A stretch of 64,000 nt of DNA from Punica granatum (taxonomy: Eukaryota; Streptophyta; Magnoliopsida; Myrtales; Lythraceae). Of the stretch, positions 36,376 through 48,674 are shown in pieces (the stretch's first letter is position 1; every line of letters begins with the position of its first letter). The notes beneath the pieces were generated by a model, which was not told the origin of the DNA, did no database searches, and worked only from the letters and a program-made list of their open reading frames with translations. The DNA lies in the NCBI RefSeq assembly GCF_007655135.1, contig NC_045129.1:12400001-12464000 (forward strand), written 5' to 3'. Both the position numbers and the translations under genes were made by a program.

Positions 36376-36567
36376 AATTTCTTCTTTGCATGCATTGCAG
36401 TTGCAGAGGGACTCATTGCCCCGCTCCACCTGTTCTCTCTCTTCCGCGACTTACCGACACATTACCCATCATGCATGCACAGCTCCACTTCCCACTGTAT
36501 GATACATATGTACATGTATATGTAAAGGCCCCACTTTCCTAATGTACTGATCAGTTCTTCAACTCTT

Positions 36568-36575
36568 TATATATA
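36568..36575 (+). promoter_or_regulatory. Likely TATA box of the defensin gene
   Basis: TATATATA about 96 bases upstream of the ATG at 36664; a second TATA-like stretch sits at about 36582-36589. The region is followed by a short leader containing AGAAGCAGAAGAA. Confidence 0.5.
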
Positions 36576-36663
36576 CACACGTATATATACGTGACACACC
36601 CCAAAAGCTCTTTGAGAGAATCAGCTGATCGGTGATCTTCTTTAAGAGGGAGAAGCAGAAGAA

Positions 36664-37382
36664 ATGGAGATGAAGAGGTCCATGGGTCTGTTCTTGATGC
36701 TGCTCATTGTCTTGGCTTCCCGTAAGTCGTTGCTCCTGCTTCGATCATGATATATCCCTCCGCAGCGTCATCCTGTGTTTTAGTCGTGTCATCGAAAAAT
36801 CCTTAGTCGCTGGATTGTTTGTTTAAACAGGGTCGGTAACACGATTCGTCGAGTAGTTAATAAGATGAGCGGACCGAGCCGCAACAACATGCATGCACGA
36901 TTTTAATGTGAAATCTATTTAAATAAAACAAAGCAATTCTTCTGTTGATTGTTTTGTGGATAAGGCCATTATTATAATTTATAATTAGTAAGAAATTATT
37001 GGAAGTGACTCGTTGTTGTAGTTGACTCGGGTCTACGAAGTATTTTTTTATTTGACATGCAGGGTCTAGTCCAGGAAGGGAAAAAAAGATAAGAAAACGA
37101 ATAGTTGTTTTTCGATTAAATCAACATTTGTAATTGCTAAGTAATTGTTTAATTAAGATTAGTCAAATAAATAATAACTGCGTGTTGGAAATTTTAACTG
37201 CATGACATGCAGAAGAGGCGGTGATGCCGACGGAAGCGAGGATATGCGAGTCGAAGAGCCACAGGTTCCGTGGGGTCTGCATGAGCAACAGCAACTGTGC
37301 CAGTGTCTGTCACAACGAGGGCTTCCCTGGTGGCCGATGTCGGGGCGTCCGCAAACGCTGCTTCTGCACCAAGGTCTGTTGA
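36664..37382 (+). CDS. Plant defensin (gamma-thionin family) precursor, 2 exons, 75 aa
   Basis: Coding exons are 36664-36721 and 37213-37382, split one base into a codon near the end of the signal peptide, the usual defensin intron position. Exon 1 encodes a hydrophobic secretion signal ([19 protein letters not shown]). Exon 2 finishes the signal and encodes a mature peptide of about 47 residues starting [10 protein letters not shown]. Its eight cysteines occur in the defensin order, with the CS-alpha-beta pattern (CASVC) and gamma-core [11 protein letters not shown], ending FCTKVC. Such peptides are secreted and often antifungal. The core is Arg/Lys-rich, which would favour membrane binding. 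No C-terminal propeptide, so a class I defensin. Confidence 0.96.
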
Positions 37383-38851
37383 TCCCCCTCAATGTCTCAG
37401 CCGGCCGACCCATCATCGCCATTTATCCTACCAAATGCGAGATCATCTCTGATGTTTAATGTAATGTTTAATATATATGCATCTAATATAGGCAGGAGAG
37501 AGCAGTCGATCTGATTTCAACCTTGGTTATCGATTTCTCTAGTTCCCCTCTAGCACGTTGAGTGATACAGAGAGGGAAGCCTCGGCCCTCGTCAGTAGCT
37601 TGTTATGATTATTTCTATGAGTCATCGTTCTGTGCTGTGTTTTTCCACGTCCAGCTTAAGTTAATTACGTGATCTAGTTCTTCGTAATGGCCATATGATG
37701 GTGGTCTAGCTTGTACCGGCAATATGATGGCGATTTGTGAGCCAACTCGGAGTGTTCGTGTGCTCATGCCCACTCTATTTAAAGCTTGAAAGCTTGCTTC
37801 GTATTGCAGCCGAGCGAAATGCTCTTACTTTGTTTACTTCATATCTCCTCGATTGTAGGTTCAATTTTCATGCATTGGACAGTATCACTTTAGAAGTCAT
37901 TCACACGATGATAAGTGCTCTCGACATTTTATAAAGTCAGTATCACTTTAGAAGAAATGTCAGTATCACTTTAGAATGCGCTCACAATAAGTACTCTCGA
38001 CATTCTATAAAGTTTTTTTTTTCCGATTCGTGAAGCTTAGACAATGAAGCTTAGACAATGAAGCTTATACAATGAAATATAAATTTTAATTCCTAATAAA
38101 AGGGTATAATGAAATATAAATTTTAATTCTTATTATTAGGGCATAATGAAATATAAATTTTAATTGCTAATAAAAGGGTACGAGTAATTTTATTTAGGTA
38201 TCGAATTTGGAATTTTTTTTTGTTTATTATGCAATAGCGTGTGTCATCACGTTAAATTTTTTTATTTCGTGTGTCATCACGTTAAATTTTTTTATTTCTT
38301 GTTTATTAGGCGACATGGCGCCACATTTTTTTAATGAAGTTCATTTCTTTTTAGGTATTGTTCACTCTTTTTCTCTAGTTGAAAATAAACGCACAAGACC
38401 TCACCAGAAAAAGAAAAAACGCACAATAGAGTGAAATCCGATCTCAGAGTCATAGGTAACATCGGGTCCATTATATATATATATAATGTCGGGATTTTAA
38501 ATTTCATATGAGAATAAGTGTGGGTTGAATTCCTTGTAGGTCTATCGAAGTTAGTTCTACGTAAGATACATATGGGTTCAATTCCTTGTAGGTTGATCGG
38601 AGTTCTACATCCCCGGTAGTGTGCTGCATGTCCACGCAGGTCCAACCCAGCGTGCTGCAATTACGCGTTCAATCTGGCTTCACATTCACAAAGGTCATTC
38701 CAGCGTGCTGCTTACGCGTCCTTTCAGCAATATTCTGATTTTTTATTCATGCTGCAACTGAATGCATGTGTTAAGTATTCTAATTTTATGTTGAATTAAG
38801 CTTTTAAGAAGTATTCGGATCTAATTTCTTATAGAGTCATTGGATATTTAT
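37383..38851. other. Intergenic with short tandem repeats
   Basis: Holds the defensin 3' flank. Three imperfect direct copies of a ~38-bp unit containing AATGAAATATAAATTTTAATT lie at about 38067-38180, and two direct copies of a ~31-bp unit containing GTGTGTCATCACGTTAAA at about 38238-38300. No gene supported. Confidence 0.6.
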
Positions 38852-39032
38852 GACCCGTTTGTTTTTAGGGTTAAAATAACAAAAACTTTAACTTTAATTC
38901 AACCCACTACACAATAAAAATACACATTTCTCAAGTCAAAAATTTTAATTTTAACTCAACACACTACACAACATTTGTCCTTTTCCACAATCAAAATCAA
39001 AGTTATTTTAACTCTGAAACCAAACGCGCCGT
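38852..39032. mobile_element. AT-rich MITE-like repeat, short copy
   Basis: Begins CCCGTTTGTTTTTAGGGTTAAAATAAC and ends in GTTATTTTAACTCTGAAACCAAACG, so the ends are inverted copies of each other. Related to 14207-14515. Confidence 0.5.
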
Positions 39033-39054
39033 TAATAATCAAAGATTTTTAGTG

Positions 39055-39410
39055 AACTGTTTTGGAGTAGAGTTATAATTCTGCATCACTTCATCAAATG
39101 GTGTCAAAATAGTTAAGGGAATTTATTATTAAAAATTTGATTGTAATAACAATTAAGGGAATTTATTATTAAAAATTTGATTGTAATAACAGTTAAAACA
39201 AGTGTGAGAAAACTTATTATAAAATTGAAGAAATAGATAAAAAAGAAATTAATAGTTTGCAGAATTTGATATTAAAAAATTAGTTGTAATAATGATTAAA
39301 AAAATAATGTGGAAAAATTTATTATTATATGAAGAAAAAGATTTTAAAAGTAATGATTGTGTAAAGTGAAATGAAATATAATTATAATTCTAAACCAAAA
39401 CAAAACCTGG
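39055..39410. mobile_element. AT-rich MITE-like repeat with internal tandem duplication
   Basis: Opens TGTTTTGGAGTAGAG and closes ATTCTAAACCAAAAC. A 45-bp unit (AAGGGAATTTATTATTAAAA...) is repeated in tandem at about 39115-39195. Same family as 14207-14515. Confidence 0.45.
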
Positions 39411-39474
39411 TGGTCCACAAAATTCAGTCCCATCCACAATATGCCGATTTCTCAATTGAGAAATTGGGGGCCCG

Positions 39475-39689
39475 AATAGAGCCCAACCATAGTGAAAAAA
39501 TTTGCTTTTTTGAGAGCCCAAATTGTCATCGATTGAGAAATTGGGGGCCCGAATACTACTACATCATGAGACGCCTTCGTCGGGCTATCCCATTTCATGA
39601 TGTAGTAGTATTCGGGCCCCCAATTTCTCAATTGATGACAATTTGGGCCCTCAAAAAAGCACATTTTTTCACTATGGTTGGGCTCTATT
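39475..39689. repeat. Near-perfect 95-bp-armed hairpin
   Basis: 39475-39569 and the reverse complement of 39595-39689 agree at 92 of 95 positions with no gaps; the loop is 25 bases. The arm includes AATAGAGCCCAACCATAGTG and GGGGGCCCGAATACTACTAC. A further direct copy of the arm word TTGAGAAATTGGGGGCCCGAAT precedes it at about 39455-39476. The two mirrored open frames here are products of the palindrome. Origin could be a small MITE or a small-RNA precursor. Confidence 0.9.
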
Positions 39690-42601
39690 GATTTGCCTTC
39701 CTCTGATCATTACTCGTTAATATACGTTTTTGTCTGGATTAAGGAAAATAGACTGGAACAAGGGAGTGAGATCCCTCCAAAGAGATCTATATTCAGTTTT
39801 TTTTTTTTTAAAAAAAAAGGTATGATTGCTTCGTGCTATACTAAGTTCTCACAGGACAGATTTTAGTTAAGTCAAATATTGGATAAGTACATATATATTT
39901 GGAGGAAGGTAGCCTTTGTTGCTCAATTGGACACGCTACAATATGGAATAATATAAGATCAAGGCTTCCATCTGAAAAATAGATCAGTAAATAGTGGAAA
40001 AATATCCCTTGTGCAAAATTTCACTGGCTTATAACTAATTTAATCTCCAATATAAAAACTCAAGCTAATATGTTATAAAATCTAACTTCTTATGAAGTTG
40101 TAATTTTATTACTATTCGAGATTCTACTCTCGACATTTGTCCTCACATGACAATGCGTAGTCCTCTTTTACTTGTCTACATGTGCCACATGCCCTTGAAC
40201 ACCTACTATCAACAATAGACCACAAACCAGGCTTCTTTTTTCTTTTTTTTTCTTCCTTGCTCGAGCGAGGGAGATGAAAATGAAGCTCACTTTGGCTTCT
40301 TTCAATACTGGGCCTACCACGGTGTGAGCTCATATTGGCATGCGGACATCAAACATACTCTGACACCATGTAAAGTTCCATTGGGTCCATAATTTCGAAT
40401 TGATATGCTGTTTTACTACTCAATTTTTTGAAATGGAAAAAGAAATGTGAATGAATATTTTAGTATCCCAAACAAAAATTGGGATGATGGGATGAGGTTG
40501 AACTCATAATCGTACGCCAGTTCAAGATTCGGAACACGGAGAAGAGGTCCGATCAAAAGGTATCGATTTTTTCTCTTGTTCTCCTTTACAAGAGGCACGA
40601 AATGGAGTTGCAACACAATTAACATGCCGGTTGGATTTTGGAGCTGAGAATTGACTGGAAAAATAATGAAACTTAAAAGATGCTTAAGAAAAGGTTAGAT
40701 TGTTCTTTGTGAAATATAAATAGATATTCATCAAACCAATCAAATCCCAAAAATTTAAAAAAAAAAAACGACCACAGAGTTGTACAATCCCCATAATCAA
40801 ATAATAATGGCAATAACATATAATTATGTGGATATTATATTCATGGGATGGCCATGCACAGATACTCATGTGCCTCCCCCATGTGATTACCTGCATTACG
40901 GTACACATCTCATCTTCGCTTCTCTTTTCTCCTCGCCCCCTCCCCCCTCTCTCTCTCTCTCTCTCTGTTTTTTTACAAAACAATATATAGTGATTTGACA
41001 AAGAGAATCTAGTCAATGTGCAGACTTGAAAAGATATTTCAAATTCGATGTAATTCACATTCCTGTATATCTCTTTCATAAATTTTATTGCTAGCTCATA
41101 TGTTGTAACTGAAAATCATGAATATTCTCAATAATGAGCAAACGAACTCCCGGGCACAACACATGAGGGAGAGAGCAGCCTGAGTCGACGGGTTAGGAGA
41201 GGGATTGGTAGAATGAGTAGAAGAAACATAATGGAAGAAAATAATCCTCAAAGAATCCCATGACATATATAAGGAGCCGAGTAAATATTCGGTGAGTACT
41301 ATTCAGTTACAAGGCTATATAACATTGAATCAGAATGTCTGAAAGTGAATAATTAACCCCATAACGGATCCAAATATTCTTACTTACAAGTATTTTTAAC
41401 CTTGTAATTTTATTGGTTATTACTCATTCATTGTGAATGAGTAATAATACACATTGAATATTTAGTTATAAGCTGCCTCCTTTTCTTATTCTTTCTTTTC
41501 TCCTTTTCTTTTATAATTTTTTCACTAGACCGATCCCTTGACTTTTTAGCTCAGGATAATCTGAAATGGGAGATTAAAGTAGACCCCAATGAGTTCTTAG
41601 GATACAAAGCTCTATCATGCAAGTAAGCATTTCACATTATCAATATTTACAAATATGTAATTCATGATCGGAAGTCTCTTCATGTCTTTACATTAAAAAT
41701 CCTGTGAGTTCTTACATGATGAGAGGCTCCCCTTATACAAGGAGAGCATTTCACGTAATCGATTTTTGCAAATCAACAATTCCAGATGGACAGCCTCTAG
41801 GTGTGTATGCATTAAATATTTAATTAGTTTTTTCATCTGTCAATTATTATATTCATGCTTATCAAGGAAAAATACAAAAAAATGAAAAATGAAAAAAACA
41901 ACATTAGGGAAGTGTACTAGTATTACAGTACGAATTTCATGAAAACACGGCTTATAAAAAGCCAACTGAGGACATCCACCCTGTCACGCCGAAAAGAACG
42001 TTGAACATTTTTAGGGTATAAATTATGGTTATCATATCGGAGTTGCTTAATAAGAATATTTATTGGACGCCTTCATGGTCCAAATGGAACCTCATCGGAG
42101 CCTCATAAATGAGAGAGCATAATGGCAGTTGTGCAATACTCGTATGGAAAGTGTGGTCATTTACTAAACAAGAGACATTTTGGAGGATTTAAAACCAAAA
42201 TTTTTGAAGGGAAAACTTTCCCCTATAACTAGTTTTTTTTCTGATTAAGACGAGACGCTAGTGGCTTGGTTAAGCTCCATTAAATGATGCCCATAAGTGA
42301 GGACTGAGAGAACACAGACAGGGAAATTATGAGATGGTAATGGCTCCGAAAGGGAATTATGATTGATCATCTTATATAATATTATATGCATATATGCATA
42401 TGCTGTGTAGTCTCTATTCAACGTACCCATATCTATCGATCTACCTATCTATCTTATCTATCTTATCTTAATGGTAGGAAAACTCGAACTTCTTACGATT
42501 CAGAGATGTGACATTTGTAATAATTAAGTGCCATAGACAACCTGATATTATAGTTATATACGTGCCACAATGAGTTAAACCCACAGTAGACAAGAGATGT
42601 C

Positions 42602-42648
<47 letters not shown>

Positions 42649-42664
42649 TGTAGTCATTTGTTTT

Positions 42665-42845
42665 TCACGTTATTTATTATACGAAAGTCTAGTGAGTGTC
42701 AACTAATTCATAATTGTTTAATCGAATCATTAAATGATAAAAAACTCTCCTAATTATAAATTTCATTCTTTTATTAGAAGACTTAAATTTGAATTCTTAC
42801 TAAGCAAAATAAGTATCACTTGGTCTCAGTCTATATCTTTATTCT
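42665..42845 (-). mobile_element. SINE-like copy
   Basis: On the minus strand: GAGACCAAGTGATACTT head, AATTCAAATTTAAG box-B-like word, TAGGAGAGTTTTT, and GAATTAGTTGACACTC, matching the order in the other copies. Confidence 0.4.
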
Positions 42846-43304
42846 CCGGGAGGTGACTTGGGAACGAGATTTAAGTTGTAACTACCGACATATACCGACA
42901 AGGGGGCTTTAGGGTTTTGTTTGATGTCAGTTTTTTTTTTTTTTTTTGTGAATAGAAGTTTGATGTCAGTTAAGTCGATGGCAGTATATATGGAGGAGAA
43001 AAAAAATGATAAATTTATTTAATCCCGGTACGGAATCGGTCTAGTTGAATATAATCGATACTCCTCTTCAAAAGCTTAAAGACGGAATCCATTACTCCAC
43101 CGCGCTGCCCGCCTCACTCTCCAATCAGTAAAACTACTCGTCAATTGCTTCCTCTCCCCACGGCGTGTTTAGAGATCCCACGCACCCTTTCGTACCGACC
43201 CACCTGACCTGAGCTCCTCCCATCTCATCAATTATTACAGCAAATAAATAAAATAAAATAAACGAATCAATCAATGAATAAATAAGCATTCATAGTATGA
43301 ATAA

Positions 43305-43465
43305 GGGTTGGTTCAAACAGTTTAATACTTATTTTCTTTAAGTAAGGTCTCGAATTCGAATATTATAAATGAAGAAAATCATTGATTGTGAGAGTTTTAC
43401 CCCTATGTGGATCAACTAGGCTCAAATTGAATTAATTAGGATCCATTATAATAAATTTAATTATT
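43305..43465 (+). mobile_element. SINE-like copy, plus strand
   Basis: Begins GGTTGGTTCAAACAG (box-A region), continues TAAGTAAGGTCTCGAATTCG (box-B region), then ATGAAGAAAATCATTG, GAGAGTTTTACCC and GAATTAATTAGGATCC. Clear counterpart of the 17835-18010 copy in the opposite orientation. Confidence 0.5.
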
Positions 43466-44440
43466 TGCTCCGGAATTAGCGAACAGTGATTGGTTCAAAT
43501 TTTTTTTTGGATAAGTGGTGTAATTTTCAGTAAGCAAAAAATATGTCCAATATTCCACTCATCCAAAATACAAACTCAAAACAAAGAACACTGTAATCCT
43601 AAACTTTGAGTTATAGAAGATCAAGATAGCTTAAATTATACATTTGGAATTGATAACAATTTCATCTTCAACATCTTGATGGTACGGAGCACTAAATCCG
43701 CTACACTTGCTAATTTCTTCTCAAATATTCTCCAGTTCCTTTCGTTTCATATCATGTATGTGTATATGATCCAGAAGAGTTTATGTGCAATAGCATCAAG
43801 TGACATGTCTTTCAAGCTTGAAACCCATTCAAGTTCCCAATTTATTGGCCATCCAACATGACCTCCTCAGCATAATAAGTTGCATCAAATTCCCCCAGTA
43901 ATCCTACACCCAAAACTCACTTTGAGTGGGTTGGAATGACAATCCCCATTTAAGCATTTGATAGTGCTTAGCCTGTTAAGACTAGGTAACCAACTATGAA
44001 AGAAGCCTTGAGCAAGTGGCCAGCGAATTTATCTCCAATAGAACTACGTACTTTTCGTTTCGGAAACGTGGGTCGGGTCAGCACAATATCACTACTTTTT
44101 AAAACTGAGAGATTTTTAAGTTCGATTTAGTTTAATCCTGAAGGTTCTTTGTTTGCTTTGCCATTTTTCTTATGTTAGGTTCATATATCTCGTCTTGAAT
44201 TCAGAGATATTGGAGAGTTTTTTTTTCCCCTCTTTCCCCAGTTCACTTTTCAGAAATCTCTATATGATTGGTAAAAAGCATGAGTTCTTATAAAGTCCAT
44301 GATACTCTATGTCTATTGTGAATACCAAGTTCTTGTACCCGATCCTAACACGATCAATGTGACTACACACCCATGAAATAAGACTTAGACATTTTAACAG
44401 CTTCATCATGCTGAATGTTGATAGAGCAGCAAGTTCGTGT

Positions 44441-44798
44441 TTCATGAAAAGTACTTGACCAAAACTTATAATTTACGACATAAGAGTAACTACCTAGATT
44501 AAAGCTTATGACTAACAGCTTCTAGCTGTCCAATTTCAATTTACCGCCTTATTCTAACTCTTCATGAAAAGTATTTTTTACCAAAACTTATAATTGTAAC
44601 TACCTAGAGTAAAGCTACTGACTAACAGCTTCTAGCTGTCCAATTTCAATTTGCACCCCTATTCAAACTTTTCATGAAAAGTATTTTTTGACCAAAACTT
44701 ATAATTTACGACATAAGAGTAACCACCTAGAGTAAATCTTATGACTAACTGCTTCTAGCTGTCCAATTTCAATTTCCAGCCCCTATTCTAACTTTTCC
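44441..44798. repeat. Three-copy tandem repeat, about 110-128 bp per unit
   Basis: Units start at 44441, 44561 and 44671 with TTCATGAAAAGTA and each ends with GCTTCTAGCTGTCCAATTTC followed by CTATTC-type sequence. The middle unit lacks TTACGACATAAGA, accounting for its shorter length. No coding potential. Confidence 0.9.
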
Positions 44799-45729
44799 TC
44801 GTCTTCCATGCGCAATCTTTACAAGGGCAACATGTTCAATTAAGGCCAATAAATTTAATCTGTGGAACGCGCAGACCTATCGACACACTCTGATATAAAA
44901 TAAAATAAAATAAAATAAAAATGTTTTAGCAAGTTGGCCTTTCTTATCATCAAACTCCACATTAATCAGAACATTCATCCAAAAGAAAGGGAAAGACAGT
45001 AAAAAGGGGGAGGAAAAAACTCTCCAATTCATTCACAGACACCACCAAGAAAGCAAAGGAGGAAACCGAAGGCAAAGGGAGTTGACTTGTACTGAGAAGT
45101 GAAGTGTAAAAGGGGGCAGTGATGAATTGGAGGCAGGCTGTTCTTTGCTGGTCATCTCCAGGATCTGTCCCCTCTCACCAAAATACAATTTCGTTCTCTC
45201 TTTTATACCATTGATATACGGGTATCCTCAACCTATTAGCTGAGTTACATGTCCGCTCGAATGTCAGCTTAGCCTTAACCACTAAATGCTCTAATGAGTT
45301 CCAAACTCCTGCACATAAAATTCATCCAATTGATAACTCGTTTGTGAATCGTATCGAATCTCGTAATCTAAGTTTTTTAAATAATTTCTTTAATTTCTTT
45401 AAGATTAAAAGTCAGCCTCCTCAATTATGCTATTGGCCCCCCCTCCACGTGCACGCTCTCCCCCCTCCACTCTCCCATGCCTTGGCACTGTCAACTCATA
45501 ATTCTTTTTCTTCTTCTTCCTTCTCTTCTCTGCTCATTGTAATGTTCAACTCTCCATAAATTCACATCCTTGATCCATCTTGACTCCATCATCTTCCGGA
45601 GGCACATACCCGATCGAGTTCACTCTTCATCCGCGACAAGTCGATATAGAACTAGATCGCTCCGCCCTTACTAATTATTCCCCAACGTATATATCTGCGT
45701 AGCTACCACGTAACGGTTCGATACATCCG
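44799..45729 (+). other. Upstream region of the SnRK2 gene
   Basis: Contains an (AAAAT)n tract at about 44898-44920 and CT-rich stretches (45420-45475 and TTCTTCTTCTTCC near 45510) probably belonging to the promoter or leader. No TATA box is clear. Confidence 0.4.
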
Positions 45730-47094
45730 ATGGAGAAGTACGAGGTGGTGAAGGATTTGGGCGCGGGAAACTTCGGGGTGGCGAGACTGATGCGCCACAA
45801 GGACACTAAGGAACTTGTCGCCATGAAGTACATCGAGCGCGGCCACAAGGTACCGTGATATGTCGTCCCGCCAATTTTTTCATTCTTGCTGCTTCTATCT
45901 GATACACTTTTAATACGAACTGAGATCATGAAAGGCATTTTGTAGTTTCCCATCGGTTTGTCGGACGTCGACGTAGAGTATGATCAGTCCCGTCCTGATG
46001 ATTGCTGACTGCTTTGCCTTGTCTGATTTGCAGATAGATGAGAATGTGGCAAGGGAGATCATAAACCACAGATCCCTTCGGCACCCGAACATCATCCGAT
46101 TCAAGGAGGCAAGACCGTGACATCCATTCATTCATTCCTTCCACCCTTCTAGTATTTCCTTTGCTAAGCTAAGAATTCCGATCAACGGTTTTCATTTCTT
46201 CTGTCGCAATTTGTGCAGGTCGTCTTGACTCCGACGCATCTGGCGATAGTGATGGAGTACGCCGCTGGGGGAGAGCTCTTCGAACGTATCTGCAGTGCCG
46301 GTCGTTTCAGTGAAGATGAGGTTACCTGTTGCTTCTCTGTCTGCAAACCTGTCCAGATTAATTAGACCAAAGCCACTTGACTTAACGTCTTCCCCATTTT
46401 CATTCTTAATTTGGGATCAGGCAAGATACTTCTTCCAGCAGCTGACCTCGGGAGTCAATTACTGTCACTCTATGGTAAGGATCGACAGCCCACCAGGATT
46501 TGGCTCCTTCTACAGTGGATGGCACCAATAGTCAGTATTGTTGATGGTCAAGACCAAATCAACAGCAGAGAAGCTGACTTACTGTTGTTCGACGCCGAAT
46601 ACTATTTATCAAGCTTGAGAAGTTAATCTTATGTTCACCTGTCTTATTGCTTATGGTGCAGCAAATATGCCATCGAGATCTGAAGCTCGAGAACACCCTC
46701 CTAGATGGAAGCCCTGCTCCCCGATTAAAGATCTGCGATTTTGGCTACTCTAAGGTTTCCCTTTCTCCCCTTTTCTTAATAGATCAGCTCTACTTACCTA
46801 ACAATCATAGTAACGTACTTGAATTGATTTCCGTCCCTGTGTTTTCATCCGGCAATAATTGTGCAGTCATCTGTGCTCCATTCTCGACCCAAATCTACAG
46901 TCGGGACCCCCGCATACATTGCACCAGAAGTTCTTTCTCGCCGAGAATATGATGGCAAGGTATAAATAGTTCTGTTCTTTCTGTTTTGATAAAGAAAAAA
47001 AACGAATGAACTCGAAACTTAACATGCTAAGATGTTTCATTTATTTCATTTGCAGTTAGCAGATGTTTGGTCCTGTGGGGTGACTCTGTATGTC

Positions 47095-47126
<32 letters not shown>

Positions 47127-47970
47127 CGCGGACCCAAAGAATTTCAGGAAGACAATTCAGGTTCTTGAATTCGAGTTCAGATGAAAGGTAACTGATTATA
47201 TTTGTGATTGGACATTTCTAATGTCCGAGGTTTGTGACTTTTTATCAACAGAGGATCATGGCTGTTCAGTACAAGATTCCTGACTACGTCCACATATCGC
47301 AAGATTGCAAGCATATGCTATCCCGCATATTCGTTGCGAATCCTTCCAGGGTAAGCTTTAGCTTTTGCTTGCAGTTGCTGAGGGGCTGTTTGCGATTGCT
47401 CAAGAAACTGTACTCAAAACTTGTTTCCCGGATCACTTCCAGAAAGATTGTTCCAGGTTTTCGGAAAACAGCTAGGGAAAATTTAGAAAAATATTTGGAC
47501 AATCTATCCAATAAGACCACCTCTTTTGTTCTAATTTTGCTTCTTGTATTCATATCAATATGATCAGTGATTAAACCTCTTTGATGAGAGAGCTTGCGGC
47601 ATGATTCCGGAAAATTTGAACTATTTTTAAATTGCAGAGGATAACTATCAAGGAAATCAAGAAACACCCGTGGTTCTTGAAGAACTTGCCGAGGGACCTG
47701 ACAGAATCAGCTCAGGCCGTCTACTATCAGGGACAGGGAGACAACCAAAGCTTCTCAAGGCAGAGCATCGAAGAGATTATGAAGATCGTGGGGGAGGCCA
47801 GGAACCCTTCTCCCTCTTCGAAACCCAGCAAGGGATTCGGGTGGGGAGGAGCAGCCAACGAAGATGAGGAAGACCTGGAGGAGGAAATAGATGAAGAAGA
47901 CGATGGGGAAGATGAGTATGACAAGAGGGTCAAGGAAGTCCGTGCCAGTGGGGAGTTTCAGATCAGTTAG
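45730..47970 (+). CDS. SnRK2: SnRK2 Ser/Thr protein kinase, subgroup I, 9 exons, 357 aa
   Basis: Coding exons are 45730-45849, 46034-46108, 46219-46320, 46421-46474, 46662-46754, 46867-46959, 47056-47160, 47252-47350 and 47638-47970; every junction is in phase 0, as in known SnRK2 genes. The glycine loop is GAGNFGVAR, the ATP-binding Lys is K33 in VAMKYIERG, the catalytic loop is HRDLKLEN (D123) and the magnesium motif is DFGYSK (D143). The activation loop ends [12 protein letters not shown], with S158 at the usual phosphosite. The C-terminus has the SnRK2 box (IEEIMKIV) and a long Glu/Asp tail ([19 protein letters not shown]), which places it in subgroup I, normally activated by osmotic or salt stress rather than ABA. 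Intron 2 has a GC donor (AAGGAG|GCAAGA). Confidence 0.97.
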
Positions 47971-48674
47971 GATCCTCGTCGAATATTTCAAGAATTCATG
48001 AATAATGAGGGACTCGTAAGAACAACGTATTATGCACGATACTATATTTGGAGGATTCGCTACTACCCTCTTTTTATTAGTTTGTATCCCGACTTCCATG
48101 ACGCTTGGCATTATAAGAAACTGGAACCAAACAATAGAAATATCTCACGATGAAATCACCATACAAAATGCGACTATCTTATAAGTCCATTCCCATTACA
48201 TTCTCTGTCCATTACTCTGTACCAGTCTGTTCCCTCTCAATCTAGAATAGAATTCGCAACAGGATATACGGTCACTTCCATGTCAAAGTGTGCATACAGT
48301 AAAATACACATAAAAGAACCAAGTTAAATGACTGAGACTACGGGTCCAAACTCTCATACAATGCCATGACTTACATTCGTCTTGTCTGCAATACACATGA
48401 AGTGCATATTGTTGTAAAGATTATTATGGATTGTTAGTGCAGTGAAAACGACAACTTTACAGATTAAAAAGTACAACAAAACTTCCCATAACAAGATTAG
48501 CGACATCTTCTGACCTGAAGAAAAAATTGTATAGCCTGTGTATTATTACTCGAATCCCAGCTTTAGAGCGAGCGGGGACGTACCTTCCTTGGCATTGATG
48601 GCCATTTGTAATGCACGAGTGTTCCTCTAAGTATAATCTACAATGAATGAGCACCTTGATTTGATCCACCGCCA
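47971..48674. other. Shared 3' region between convergent SnRK2 and ferrochelatase genes
   Basis: About 0.7 kb between the stop codons of two genes that point at each other. It must hold both 3' UTRs; overlapping transcript ends are possible. No other feature seen. Confidence 0.6.

Larger units (their letters stand above)
39690..44440. other. Gene-empty region with microsatellites
   Basis: Contains (CT)n at about 40950-40967 and (TA)n at about 42604-42634, plus the two SINE-like copies listed separately. Every open frame is short and without recognisable domains. No gene supported. Confidence 0.5.

Noticed and set aside
39371..39691. Two mirrored frames of 70-106 codons on opposite strands
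   Set aside because: Produced by the perfect hairpin; no independent coding evidence.
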